Source of the DNA: Heterodera schachtii
Lineage: Eukaryota; Nematoda; Chromadorea; Rhabditida; Heteroderidae
DNA length: 64,000 nucleotides
Direction of reading: 5' to 3'
Assembly: GCA_023374025.1 (NCBI GenBank)
Contig: SIJG01000002.1
Location: forward strand, 1,523,790 to 1,587,789
Positions 50,201 to 60,825 of the stretch are shown here, one piece after another (the stretch's first letter is position 1; each line of letters opens with the position of its first letter). The translations under genes were made by a program, and so were the position numbers. A model generated the notes under the pieces. That model ran no database searches. It was not told the origin of the DNA and was given only the letters and a program-made list of their open reading frames with translations.

Positions 50201-53200
50201 CTCAATCGAATTAGGTCCACTTGATTGCCGAGGTGTATGGCCAAGACGAGGAGAAATGCTCAAATCCAATGCGTTCAACGAGCTAAGGTGTCCACAACAA
50301 TGTGTTCGAATGCCGGCCACTCGTTGCTGGCATGGAGAACGAGTGCCATACGGAGAGTCACTTCGCCGTCCAAATTTCGTTTCGGCAATATTTTGCGCTC
50401 CTCCCCTAACACCAAAATGGTCAGGCTTGCCAAAAGCATGGCAATTGTGTTGCCAATATTGGTTCTGTTGTGGGCATTTGTTGTTGGTGGCAAATGGTGG
50501 CGACATCGTGGTCGAATTGGACGGACAAATGTGTGGCGGCAAGGAGTTGCGGTGCAACTTGCGACTTTTGTTGCCACTTTTTGGCGAGTCACCGACGGTC
50601 GTCATCGAATGGAATGACTCCATTAGGGAGCCGCCCCCGTAAAATTCACCTCCTCCGACAGAGATGCCTTTCTCTCTGTCTTCAGTCCTCCCTGATATGC
50701 AATTATAATATCACAAAACAGCCAATTTAATCGATTTCCCAGAATATTTGTATGATTAAATACATCACCAAGGGGCAACATGTCAACAATTCGAGGACAA
50801 AGAAAAAGGTACTCATTAGAAGAGAAAAGACGAAATGATTACTTCAAAATAATAATTAATAAGACATGTCACTAAACTACCGTGGCGTTGTGTCGCCGCA
50901 TGGTACGCATTTTGCTGGTAGTGTTTTGGCGTTATACATTCCATTTGGGCAGATTGAAAGTTAGGCCCGCCTGTTGCGTTTGCGGGCGCAAAGAAGGCCC
51001 TCTGTTGTCCGTCAATTAGAAGAATGCCCGTCTCGTCATCAACGGACGAACCATAACCCTTTAAAATGTTTAGCAAATGGATCAAATGGCCAAACAAATT
51101 TGGGGAAAAAATATATATTCACGTCAACATTGGCAGCATTGACAATAGTGGCAAAACGTGCGCCAGTGTTTGGTGCAGAAGTTCGCTGCTGATGGACCAG
51201 CCAAAGATCGTCGTCCAACTCGGCAACGGCGGACGGAGTGGAGACGGACATTTTGCGGCCGGGGATGTACGCCTGTTGGTGGTGTTTGGACCGTTTGTTG
51301 CGCTGCTCTTTTTTGCTTCTCTGTTGCGGTCGATTGGCCGTTGCAGCGGTGGAGGCGTTATTTTTGTTGTGATAGAAACAAAGTGAGCACAGAGCAATGA
51401 ACAGCAGCAGCACAACGACGGCGACAACAATGCCAATGAGTACGAAGACCAAGTTGGACCTGTACAAGCAGTGCAAAATGACAAATTATATGCATTTGAG
51501 AAATGTTTGCCAACCCACCTCAATCCACTTAAAAACTGGCCCATTAGAATCTCAAATGCTTCCGAATTGCTTCCGGCATTGACGGAATTCCTTGGTCCAT
51601 TCGATGTCGGATTGGAAGTGAAAGTGTCCGCGGTGGTGAAGCTGGTCACAGGCGTAAACGGACCGTAACCCTTCACATTGCGGGCTTGCAGCTTGAAATG
51701 GTAGGTGAGGCGGGGCCGAAGATTGCGCAGTTCAATCGAAAGTCGGTCGCCCTTCACACTGTCCATAATCCAATCCCTGTCAGGCAAATGTGGCCGATCC
51801 GAAAAGAGCACAATGTATTCTGAAAAGCAATAAAAATTTGTACAAATGTTATGTTTCCGGATTTAAGGCTTTTAAGCCATTTCAAATACAGTTTAAGAAA
51901 GGAATTTATTATAAGAAAAATCACTAACAAAATCATTATGTAATAAAACTAAAAAAGATTAAAATTTGAATGTTGCAAAAACAGCACAAACAATAAACAA
52001 AACAATAAGGACCTTGAATTTCTCCATTTGCATATTTTGGCGGTTGCCATGTAAGCGTTATCGTGCCGGGATCAGCATTCTCGTGTTGGTTGTTGAACTG
52101 GGGACCAATGACGGTTAAATCACGTGGTGGCGAGGAGGGCGGTGCCGGATGAGTTCGGTTGAGCGCGTTCAAACTCCAATGAGAAGATTGGGCCAGTCGG
52201 ACAGCAAATTCGTACAAAGTGTCCGGCCTCAGTCCCTCGAAGATTTGCTCAGTTTCTGTGATGTTCAGCTGCTTATGCTGAGACTCATCAGAATTGCTGA
52301 GAAAAATCCGAAAATTAATTTTAAAAATTTTGTAATTATTCGTACCTTATTCCGTATTTGATGGTGTACATTTGGTTAAATGCATTCTCATTTGGGTCAA
52401 TCCATGAAAGTCGAATTTGTGAGGACGAAACTGTCTCTGCAACTACGCCAACTGGAGCCGATAAACCGTTGGAATTGCTTGGCGGCTGTTGTTGTCCACC
52501 AAATCCGGCAAAAGTGGACTTTGGATCAGAGATCGAAGCTGACTTCGACGAATGGACGCCATACGAAGACGTTCTTTAAGTACAACCAAATAATTATTTA
52601 TTTTACGTGTCCATGAAATGATAAAAGGAAAGAAACACCACCGACTTGACAGTCTCATAGATGGGGAATCCGTGCCCAATTTTATTGAACGCCCGCAACG
52701 AAATCACATATTCACGGTTCGGTTTGAGCCCTCGAATAGTAAAATGCCGAGCCACCGGTTCAACCGTCGCCTTTTCCACGTCCGGTATGTTAATACCCCA
52801 ACCGATCTTTGGAAAAAAAATATGGCTGTATGATTGTTAAATCGCCGACCAACCAAATATCCTCTGATCAGCACATTGTCATCCCGCGGTGGTAACCATG
52901 ACACTTGAACCGAGTCGTGGGTCGCCATGACCAACAGCTCCGATGGCGCACCAATAATTTGAGACTCCTCTTTTTCCTCATCCTCCAGCGCTTCATTTTC
53001 ATCCCATTCGCTCGATGAATCAGTTTCGTTCTGGAAATTTAAAATGATTGTAATTTGAATCATGACATTTATAGAAAATTTCTAGACCTGGTTAACAGCT
53101 CCATTTGACGCAGTGTAAACGGCAAAAATCAGCAATAAAACGTGCGAATAATGTAATATCATGATGAGAAAAACAACTTAAATTGGGGGTTCAATTTGTT

Positions 53201-53306
53201 AACCTAATTATCCTGTCGAAAATCACTGTACCTGATTATCTTTTGCACATGACACATTGAAAATGGCAAAAACAATAAATAAAATATGTGAAAAATGCGC
53301 TGCCAT
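47248..53306 (-). CDS. unc-40: UNC-40/DCC/neogenin-type netrin receptor lacking Ig and FN3 1-3
   Basis: First exon 53088-53162 or 53232-53306, then 52854-53030, 52637-52806, 52346-52573, 52013-52296, 51537-51819, 51123-51459, 50881-51058, 49687-50691, 49225-49439, 48597-49149, 48207-48427, 48108-48149, 47248-47310; 3831 nt, 1276 aa. Order: signal peptide, acidic linker, FN3 (SWLPPRDDNVLIRGYL to YVISLRAFNKIGHG), FN3 (SSSQIRLSW to TLYEFAVRLAQ), FN3 (ITLTWQPP to DWIMDSVKGDRLSIELRNL and FKLQARNVKGYGP). These match DCC FN3-4, -5 and -6. A transmembrane helix (NLVFVLIGIVVAVVVLLLF) follows. The tail has a P1-like DDLWLVH, Gln/His/Pro-rich segments and a C-terminal IETLQQLQHDF that may be P3. DCC normally has four Ig and six FN3 domains; none of the Ig or FN3 1-3 region is present before the signal peptide. 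Confidence 0.9.
52013..52524 (-). repeat. unc-40: Inverted segmental duplication, unc-40 copy
   Basis: Covers most of unc-40 exon 4, the 49-bp intron and all of exon 5. The matching copy is 55115-55628 on the opposite strand. Over the FN3-5 start (about 100 nt) I count only a handful of differences. The introns share GTAC-A-TAATTACA at their 5' ends. Confidence 0.9.
53088..53162 (-). other. unc-40: unc-40 alternative first exon 1a (signal peptide)
   Basis: Twenty-five codons, start MILHYSHVLLLIFAVY, end NQ, donor CAG|GTCTAG, phase 0. Confidence 0.75.
53232..53306 (-). other. unc-40: unc-40 alternative first exon 1b (signal peptide)
   Basis: Also exactly 25 codons, start MAAHFSHILFIVFAIF, end NQ, donor CAG|GTACAG, phase 0. 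It resembles exon 1a residue by residue (M..H.SH.L...FA.....), so the two arose by tandem exon duplication. Either can splice to 52854-53030. Confidence 0.75.
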
Positions 53307-54059
53307 GACAAATGAGCTAAAAAAGGAGCCAAAATATATTTTTAATTAAAAGTATTTTATGACTGTTACTCACAATATCGCGTTTTATTTGTGCCAAAAT
53401 TGCAAAGGAAGTCGTCGTTAAATGCCCATTCTTAGCCGCGAGTAAAATTATGCTAATGAAAGGCAAAACAAATGGAAGAGAAAGGGCAAAGAAGGACGAA
53501 TGAGTGAAGAATGGATGACAATGGATTGAAAACAAAAAGAGAAGAAAGGAGAAGCGGTTCAATGGGAGCAGAAGAAGCGGAAGCTAATGGGCCAAAGCTA
53601 AAGGCAATGGCCACTGGCCAAAAGCAAAGGGAAAGGGCAAACAAAACAAGGAAAAGCGTGGAAGGACAATTTACTACTTTTCCGTTTCTTTTCCTTTTAT
53701 TAAAGCGAAGAATTTTAAATTTTAATAAATAAAATGCCATAAATTATTTATGCGTTATTACTGTACTTTTGGCGTGGGTTTACACTTACGCAATCGTAGT
53801 GTTTGGTCTGGGAATGAGCAACCGTTGAAGAAAAAGAACAAACGTTCACGCGTCGCTTTTCACGTCCTTTTCCCTTTTATTTGTGTTTTGACTTGTTTAA
53901 TTAATGCTTGACCTTGATAAAACATTAATTAATCAAAATGACGTTGTTTTTGTGTGTTCGTCACTTCGCATAATCTATTCAATTTTGACGTTTTTACACT
54001 TTTAATTGTCATATGGCTTTTTTTTATTTGTTTATGCATTTTTCTCTTTAGATAAAAAT
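53307..54059. promoter_or_regulatory. Divergent intergenic region between unc-40 and the nucleoporin-like gene
   Basis: A 753-bp head-to-head spacer. At its right end TTTCTCTTTAG lies 8 nt before the ATG at 54060, the usual position of a spliced-leader trans-splice acceptor in nematodes. No core promoter motif could be identified. Confidence 0.5.
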
Positions 54060-55992
54060 ATGTCGAAAGAACTCTATCCTCTTTATCCATCCAATTCAAG
54101 GGTTATTGACCTGAGAAGTAAAATAACTCCTGCGCCTATGTCAAAAACCAAGCAGTTTTTTAATGAGTTGCAAAGAATTGCTGGATCATCGCCAACAAAG
54201 GTAAATTACTTTTCCATTACAAACCTAACCATAAACAACAACAAAATGACATACTAAATTAGCCAAAATTAGATCATTAATTAGATATAAGCATTAGTTG
54301 CAAGGCGATATACTGATAGAAATCATTTTTCTTTTAAGTCATCATCGTCGCTACACATGAAAAGGGCTTACGAAAGTGAGCGTTGGTTTAGCCCACGGGT
54401 CGATTCTGACCAGGCAGACACTTCGGGACCGCCTCGTCGTTCAATGTTAACACAATCAAGACTTCAATTATTGTCGGCACAGCGAGGACGTGAAACGAGA
54501 AAACCATATTGGTTAGTTTTACTATTTAAATTCGGTATTGTTATAGTTGTTAACTGGGAATAACTTGTGACGAAGGTTTTGACCTTAAACTTATAATTGA
54601 CACACTCACAATTTTAGGCGTTGTCCGATGCCATTAGCAAGACCCATTGATACGGAAATTACGCAGCCTTCACTTGTTGACATTATTGCTACGCCGTTAG
54701 CGCGACAGGGGCCGATTAAGCCATTTCGACACCGAGAGCCGGAGACAGGCAGAAAAACGAATTCGTTTGCTGTTGATGAAGATATCTTAACCGTTGAGGA
54801 AAAAGAAAAGGTACCTTTTCTGAAAAATATTCCATAACAAAGTATCAAAATAGGAGTTGATGAGCAAAGTGCAACCTCTGAAAGCACCGAAAGCTGGTTT
54901 TCTTGGAACGCCTCCTCCTCCTCTTGTGGATTTGTTCGAATTTTCGGACATTATTATGCGTGGACCTCAACTAGAAACAAAAGACATTGGAACGCAAATT
55001 TCATTCCCTGAACCGAGTTCCGCTTTTGGTGGACAACAACCTGCAAGAAATTTCAACGGGTTTTCTGCGCCAGTGAACCTTGTTGCGGCCACTCAAGTCC
55101 CGTTCTCTGAACCACAGTCAACTTTTGTGGGATTTGGCGGACAACAACAACAGCCGCCAAGCAATTCCAACGGTTTGTCGGCTCCAGTTGGCGTAGTTGC
55201 AGAGACAGTTTCGTCCTCACAAATTCGACTTTCATGGACTGATCCTAATGGAAGTGCATTTAACCAAATGTACACCATCAAATACGGAATAAGGTACAAC
55301 TAATTACATTGTGATTATTTACATTTTTTTCTCAGCAACTCTGATGAATCTGAACACAAGCAGCTGAACACCACGAAAACCGAGCATATCTTCGATGGAC
55401 TGAGGCCGGACACTTTGTACGAATTTGCTGTCCGACTGGCCCAATCTTCTCATTGGAGTTTGAACGCGCTCAACCGAACTCATCCGGCACCGCCCCCCGC
55501 GCCTCCGAGCGACTCAATTGTTAATGCCAATGGCCCTCAGTTAAACAATCAACAAACGGACACTGGTCTCGGAAACATTGTTCCGCTTGCATGGCAACCG
55601 CCGAAATTCACAAATGGCGGAATCCAAGGTTCTTTATTATACAAATATTTGTACAGTCGGTAATTGTAAGCTTTTTCTTTTTAAATATCCTCTTCCGATA
55701 TCAAATACACTAAAACTGATATTTAAGGACAATCAGAATCGAATCCTATGCCATTTGGTGGGGGATTTTCATTTACGACTACTGTTCCTCCAGCAGCTAA
55801 CGGTCCTTTCCAATTTGGTGCTGCACCTCCAGTGGCCAACGGAAATGTGTTCCAGTTTGCTGAGACGACTGATTGTAAGGCAATTATTACTTTCTGTTAG
55901 CATTATGAAATAATTTAGCTGCTGTTTCTACGAATGTTCGACATGGTGTTACGGCAAGGAAATTGCTGCACGCTCGAAGGAAGAAGCGTTGA
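54060..55992 (+). CDS. FG-nucleoporin-like protein with embedded UNC-40 FN3 exons (chimeric)
   Basis: Seven in-phase exons: 54060-54200, 54339-54511, 54618-54810, 54854-55293, 55336-55628, 55728-55874, 55919-55992; 1461 nt, 486 aa. The N-terminal half is basic/proline-rich (VIDLRSKITPAPMSKTKQFF, RRSMLTQSRLQLL, VDIIATPLARQGPIKPF). FG-type motifs follow (SAFGGQQP, FVGFGGQQQQPP), then an FN3 domain nearly identical to UNC-40 FN3-5 and the first half of FN3-6, then more FG motifs (PFGGGFSF, PFQFGAAPP, VFQFAE). The C-terminus ARKLLHARRKKR resembles the basic end of NUP153. The nucleoporin call is from these features only. The FN3 part is a duplication of the neighbouring gene, conserving intron position and phase. 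Expected location would be the nuclear pore basket, where an extracellular-type FN3 domain is out of place. Confidence 0.7.
55115..55628 (+). repeat. Inverted segmental duplication, nucleoporin-gene copy
   Basis: Counterpart of 52013-52524. Similarity begins at STF-GFGGQQQ and ends at the exon 5 donor; the following introns are unrelated. Confidence 0.9.
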
Positions 55993-56243
55993 TTGCATTC
56001 AATGTTAGAAAAATCACCGGTTTTGTTTTTGTTCGTTAGAATATGTTATTTTCATGGAATATTATGTCCAGGAAAATAAATTTATTTTTGATTTTTTTGC
56101 GAATAAATTGCTGAAATTCTGTTGTTGTGTTTCTTTTGTCGGCCGATAGGTTAGCATGTTTTGTAAATGTTGTGCATTTTGACATAAAACGAAAAGGTAT
56201 AAATAAACGCAACTCCTCCCCATCTTAACCTAATTCATCCAGG

Positions 56244-56711
56244 GGTAATACTGTCGATGGTACCCCCCCTTTTTTGAAAAAAATTATTTTTGTTTTCAAA
56301 AGACATAAAAGCATGTTTCCTAGGGTTTTCGGGGTCGCTGATCACGAATCCGGAATCTATTCCGACCAATTCCGAACCCCGGACCTGAATTCGAACCAAA
56401 GTTCGAAAATTAAAATTTTCCGAATTTCAGATTTTTCGTTCAAAACCGGCTAAATACACTGAATCAATTAGGAACTCATTAATACTTCAATAAAAAATTA
56501 TTTAAACCATTTAGGATCAAAAATCTGAAATTCGAAAAATTTTAATTTTCGAACTTTGGTTCGAATTCAGGTCCGGGGTTCGGAATTGGTCGGAATAGAT
56601 TCCGGATTCGTGATCAGCGACCCCGAAAACCCTAGGAAACATGCTTTTATGTCTTTTGAAAACAAAAATAATTTTTTTCAAAAAAGGGGGGGTACCATCG
56701 ACAGTATTACC
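56244..56711. mobile_element. 468-bp fold-back MITE with 8-bp target-site duplication
   Basis: Two 193-bp arms (56244-56436 and 56519-56711) are reverse complements with about one mismatch, separated by an 82-bp loop. Ends are GGTAATACTGTCGATGGTACC and its complement. The 8-bp direct repeat CATCCAGG flanks both ends (56236-56243 and 56712-56719), as produced by hAT-type transposases. No coding capacity. Its near-perfect arms indicate recent origin or insertion. Confidence 0.92.
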
Positions 56712-56719
56712 CATCCAGG

Positions 56720-57172
56720 CATTTGATTACGACGACGGCACTCATTGTGCCGTGGATGAGTTGGGCATAAATATTTATCATCAAAAAAAGAAAACATTTT
56801 AATATTTATTTGATAGATTCTGGCCCAAATGATCAATAGGGCTGCAAAAATATGGCAACGAACGCAATTTCGGGGACTGATTTTGAGAAGTCAGAAAAGA
56901 ATGTTTTTTAGTTTTGGCGTTGTGTTCTTTTGGCTAGTTTTTTGAACGCTTCCCCCCCCCCCCCCTATTGAAGCGGCCCTTTTGACCCATCAAAATTGGA
57001 GAATTTCCTTGGAAAAGCATTTTATTTGCTATTGCAACCTTATTAATCACTCTGAGCAGTGATCAGTCTGATCAGAAGTGGTCGTTTTCTCCTCCGTCCC
57101 CATGGCATTGGCATTTTCTCGTGTCTTTTTTTCTCTGCCGTCTCTTCCATTTGTCCTATGCTCTGTGTCCTC
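56720..57172. other. Intergenic between MITE and astacin gene
   Basis: Contains a C-tract (56952-56964) and AT-rich DNA; probably the astacin 3' UTR. No gene seen. Confidence 0.4.
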
Positions 57173-60100
57173 TCATCTCCGCCGCTTCTCTTCCGCCCTC
57201 TCCGTTTTTTCCGCTTCGTTCTCCGCGTCGTCGCGCGTTTCCGTTGCGTTGCCGCCGCAACGGCCGCACGTGCGGGGGCAATAGGAGCGCATGATAAAGT
57301 AGAAGGAGATGCGCTTGCAATAGTCGCGGAACTGCGGGCAGTCCAAAAAGTGGTCGCGGCATCGTCCGCCACCGCCCGTCCGCCGGCGGCTCACTTTGGC
57401 ACAAAAATTAATTAACCAATTCCCTAATGCCGTTGGGAGGAGGAGGGGATGAAGACTGATTGTAATTTGTGAGTGAAAAATGCCGTCCCCCAATTTGGAA
57501 AACTAAAATGTCAATGAGTGATTTGCGGGTCTCATGGCGTACAATGGGCAGTTCGTACAATAAAACATTTGAGGAAGCCTAAGCTAAGCCAAAGCCCAAG
57601 TTAGGCCGGAGCCTAACTATTGATGGTGTCTGTTGCACGGATGTGGCATAGCCCACACATTTTTATGGTCCTTTTTTTGCCCCAAAAATTCATATGTCCG
57701 CGCATTTTTTCGCCATTCCGCCCGCTTCCACTCACAATGTCCCGCTGTTTGCTCCCCGCTTTCGCGCGTCTCTTTCTCTGCAATTGCGCGTCGCGTGGTC
57801 GTCACCAAAAACGCCCCACTCGGCGGCCCACCGCCACCCAATTCTTCGGCATTTTCTTCCCCCTCCGCCTCCTCGTCGCCGGGGAGCACCGGTGCCGTTT
57901 CCGTGCCGCCGTCTTCACCGCCTACTTCCACAAAAGGCAACGTCGGCGGTCGATGTGTGCTGCTCGGGGAGGTAAGAGGCAACTGATTGTTGTGGTTGTC
58001 CAGCTGATGACGGTCCCCAACAGTTGAAGGCCCCGATGACGTCATCTTCCTGCGGGTTGAATTCAGATTTGGCACTTTTGGCGTTGTGCCTTTCTCGTCA
58101 GCCTACCGTTTCCGCCATGGGCTGAAACGGCGCGCCGAACCGAACATTCCCCCAGAAGTTCTGCTTGTGCTCTCATGGCGCAGCTTGCAACGGTACAGTT
58201 TCATGATCTAAAGTTTTATAAATTACCAAAGACAATTAACAAAAAAGCGTTTGTTGGTTTATGGTTAGACTACCGTAACCCCCCGTATCCTTTTTGATAT
58301 TCCATGCCCGATTATTATTAATTCCATGAAAACGAAGCATTCGGTCATGACGTGACGACATTCTATGTAATTAGTCCCTCCCCCCTCATTTACCTTTGCC
58401 ACGTCCATTTCACTGAGTTCCATCGCTGTGCCGATTACATTTGTGAACTGTAAACATTCGCATTATGAATCCTTTACATAATCATTTTCAATAAATCATT
58501 TAAAAATGCATTTAATGATTTTTAAATTAAAATAAAAAGCCATTAATTTTATGACTGTGCTGCTTGCTAACTTCGTCAACAACTGCTTCCAAAGTGTTGC
58601 GACCGTTTCGACTGAATGCCGACGACCCGTAATGCATAATTGACCTGAAAGATGACAGCAAAGAGTTTAATAATGCCATGATAACTTATCAGTTAAAACA
58701 TATCAAATAGACCTGTAATCGTACGGCTCGCCAAGTGTGTCCTGAATTGCCGAGGAAACGATGTCAAACTGCGAGTCCATCCCTGGGAAAGAAATAATTA
58801 AAAACTATGGATTAACTAGATATTTAATTTATTTTTTTATGATTAGATTATTCCTTTAAACATGCCGGGCAAAATGTTCTCCCATCGGATGACAATGTGT
58901 TCGTCTCTGTCTTCATTTGCTTTTACAGTGTTACCGTACGCCCACCATTACCGTACCTGCCCGGCTGTGTTCGTGCCAAAAGCCCAGTGAATGCATTAAC
59001 TAATTGTAAGAAAGAGAAATATTTTTTGTTAGAATTTATGGTTAGTGTTCTTTGTAGCTGAAAATATCAAGAATTGAGACCGAATCCCCCCCCCCCATAA
59101 CTCCGTGAATTTAGGCCGACACTTTTTGATCCTAATTAAAGGGTAATTAACCGAAAATGAACAACAAATTTAATTGCCCAGTGTTATATTTCTGACTCAA
59201 ACATTTTTTTCACTTCGTGTGTTATCGTTTCGTTGAACAGACAGCCGCGTCCCAGCGACAGCTCCTGCTTTCCGCCTGTTCTGCCCACCTGTGAATAGCA
59301 TCTGATCCGGGAAGGGGAGGGGAATGGAATTGGCACGGCACAAATGCCATTTTTTGAGCGATGTACGCAGGGGAAATGCCGCTTTGAATTCTGTGGGTAT
59401 TTTTTGGCGATTAATCCCGATTCTTTTTTAGCCCTTTTCCAATTTTTTGATCGGGTTGGAATCATTTGTAAAAAGCATTCTGAATTTCCTGGCACCCAAG
59501 CGACCGTGCCCAAACATCCCGGTCCGCTTCGGTCGTGCCCAAATGTCCCGGTCCGTTTTCGGGCCACATAAAGCATTGCCATTTCAGTCCCAGTTTTCTT
59601 CTGTTCCAGCCCACCCGTTGCCCTTCACAATGCTCAAATAGTCCGTTTCGCCGCTTCGCCTCGGTCTGAAACGGATGCAGCCGAAGGTGCGGCGGCGGTA
59701 CGTGCGAAAGACGCGCTGCAGAAGACGAGCCTCACTCAGTGCTATGTGTGTGCCCAAGGCAATTGTCGGGGTACGGTCGGAGGAGAGCAAATACGGTATA
59801 GACTTACGTACAGAATGCCACGTCCAACTCGTACGGTACAACGCCTTTGGGCCTGAACCGGGGGAAGGCGATCAATGTATTTGATAGCACACATGTGCGA
59901 CCTTTTATTCAAAATCTTCCGATCAGATCTGCTGATTATTTACCGCTGTGCCCTGACTTTTATGCCAATTTTTACCATTTTTCATAGTGCCAATGCCAAT
60001 TTTTTCGGGACTCTTTCTAAGAAGGCACCACCCTTTTCTCCCCTGTTGGTGATTAAATTTTCTGATCTAATCTGTTCCACAATTCTCTTCATCAATTACC

Positions 60101-60825
60101 AAATCAGCTGCCGATTTCGCAATGCGTTGAATTGTATGGCCGGGTTTTGCAGCTTCAAAGTTCAGGGAAATTTGCCAAAATCTCATCATTTTGCCAATTA
60201 TTTTATTTACTTGGCGCAGCAAATGCTCATCAACGCCATCGATGTCGCCTTGGAATTTCCCTTAAATTTGTTTTATTTTATTTGTTTATGCTTAATTTTT
60301 CTATACATAGAAAGTAATTAATGAGTTAATTTGATCAGTTAAAATAGGAAAGTGTTTCAATTAAAAATAAGCGAAAACGAAGTGCCAAATTCTATTTACA
60401 ATGTCAATGGTTTGGAAAGGAACGGCATTTGAAATTGCTGACCCGATCGAAGCCAAGCCGGCTCTCTGACAATGGCAGTTGATGCCGGAATTGGGTTCAT
60501 CTCTTCATAAACTTCTATAGAAGCGGAGCTTTCTGCGGAACTTTTTAATTGCTCTGTCGGCAAATTCCGATGGGACTCGGAAGTGATCGGAATTGAGTCG
60601 GGAATGATTTGGTTGTTTTTCTGATCAGTTGGTGGTCCATTCGGGCGCTGAATATCGTCCACCCGTTTTGCTCCGCCATCGTCAAAATTTCCGCCGTAAG
60701 AATTGAACGCATCTGACGGCGAATTGGACAAAAGTTGCGCAACGGCGCCACCAGCGGAAGAAACGGACGAATCACCGGCAGAGGAGGAAAACATCGAATT
60801 GCGCACCTTTTGAACATTTTTGACA
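57173..60825 (-). CDS. Astacin metalloprotease with C-terminal ShK domain (NAS family)
   Basis: Exons: 60400-about 60825 (5' end unresolved), 59812-59852, 59615-59741, 59214-59301, 58957-58999, 58866-58919, 58713-58782, 58572-58644, 58394-58447, 58107-58207, 57736-58049, 57173-57393. Catalytic features: LPKGVVPYELDVAF (usual start WP-G-IPY), FGCIRFRPR, GCYSQVGRTGG, then the zinc site HE|LMHSLGFWHEHSR (HExxHxxGFxHExxR complete, split by an intron), the Met-turn SIMHYG, and AMELSEMDVAK then LYRC closing the domain. A 150-residue Ser/Gly/Glu-rich linker leads to a six-Cys ShK-like domain (GRCRDHFLDCPQFRDYC to SYCPRTCGRC). Secreted or cuticle-acting proteases of this type act in moulting, hatching or digestion. 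No signal peptide was found, so a first exon is missing. The intron 58920-58956 is only 37 bp, and the intron next to 58866 appears to use a GC donor. Confidence 0.88.

Noticed and set aside
56517..56714. 65-codon frame in the MITE arm
   Set aside because: Lies within the inverted-repeat arm with no homology; the element is non-coding.
57620..58027. Plus-strand frames of 93-135 codons
   Set aside because: Antisense shadow of the Glu/Gly/Pro-rich astacin linker exon.
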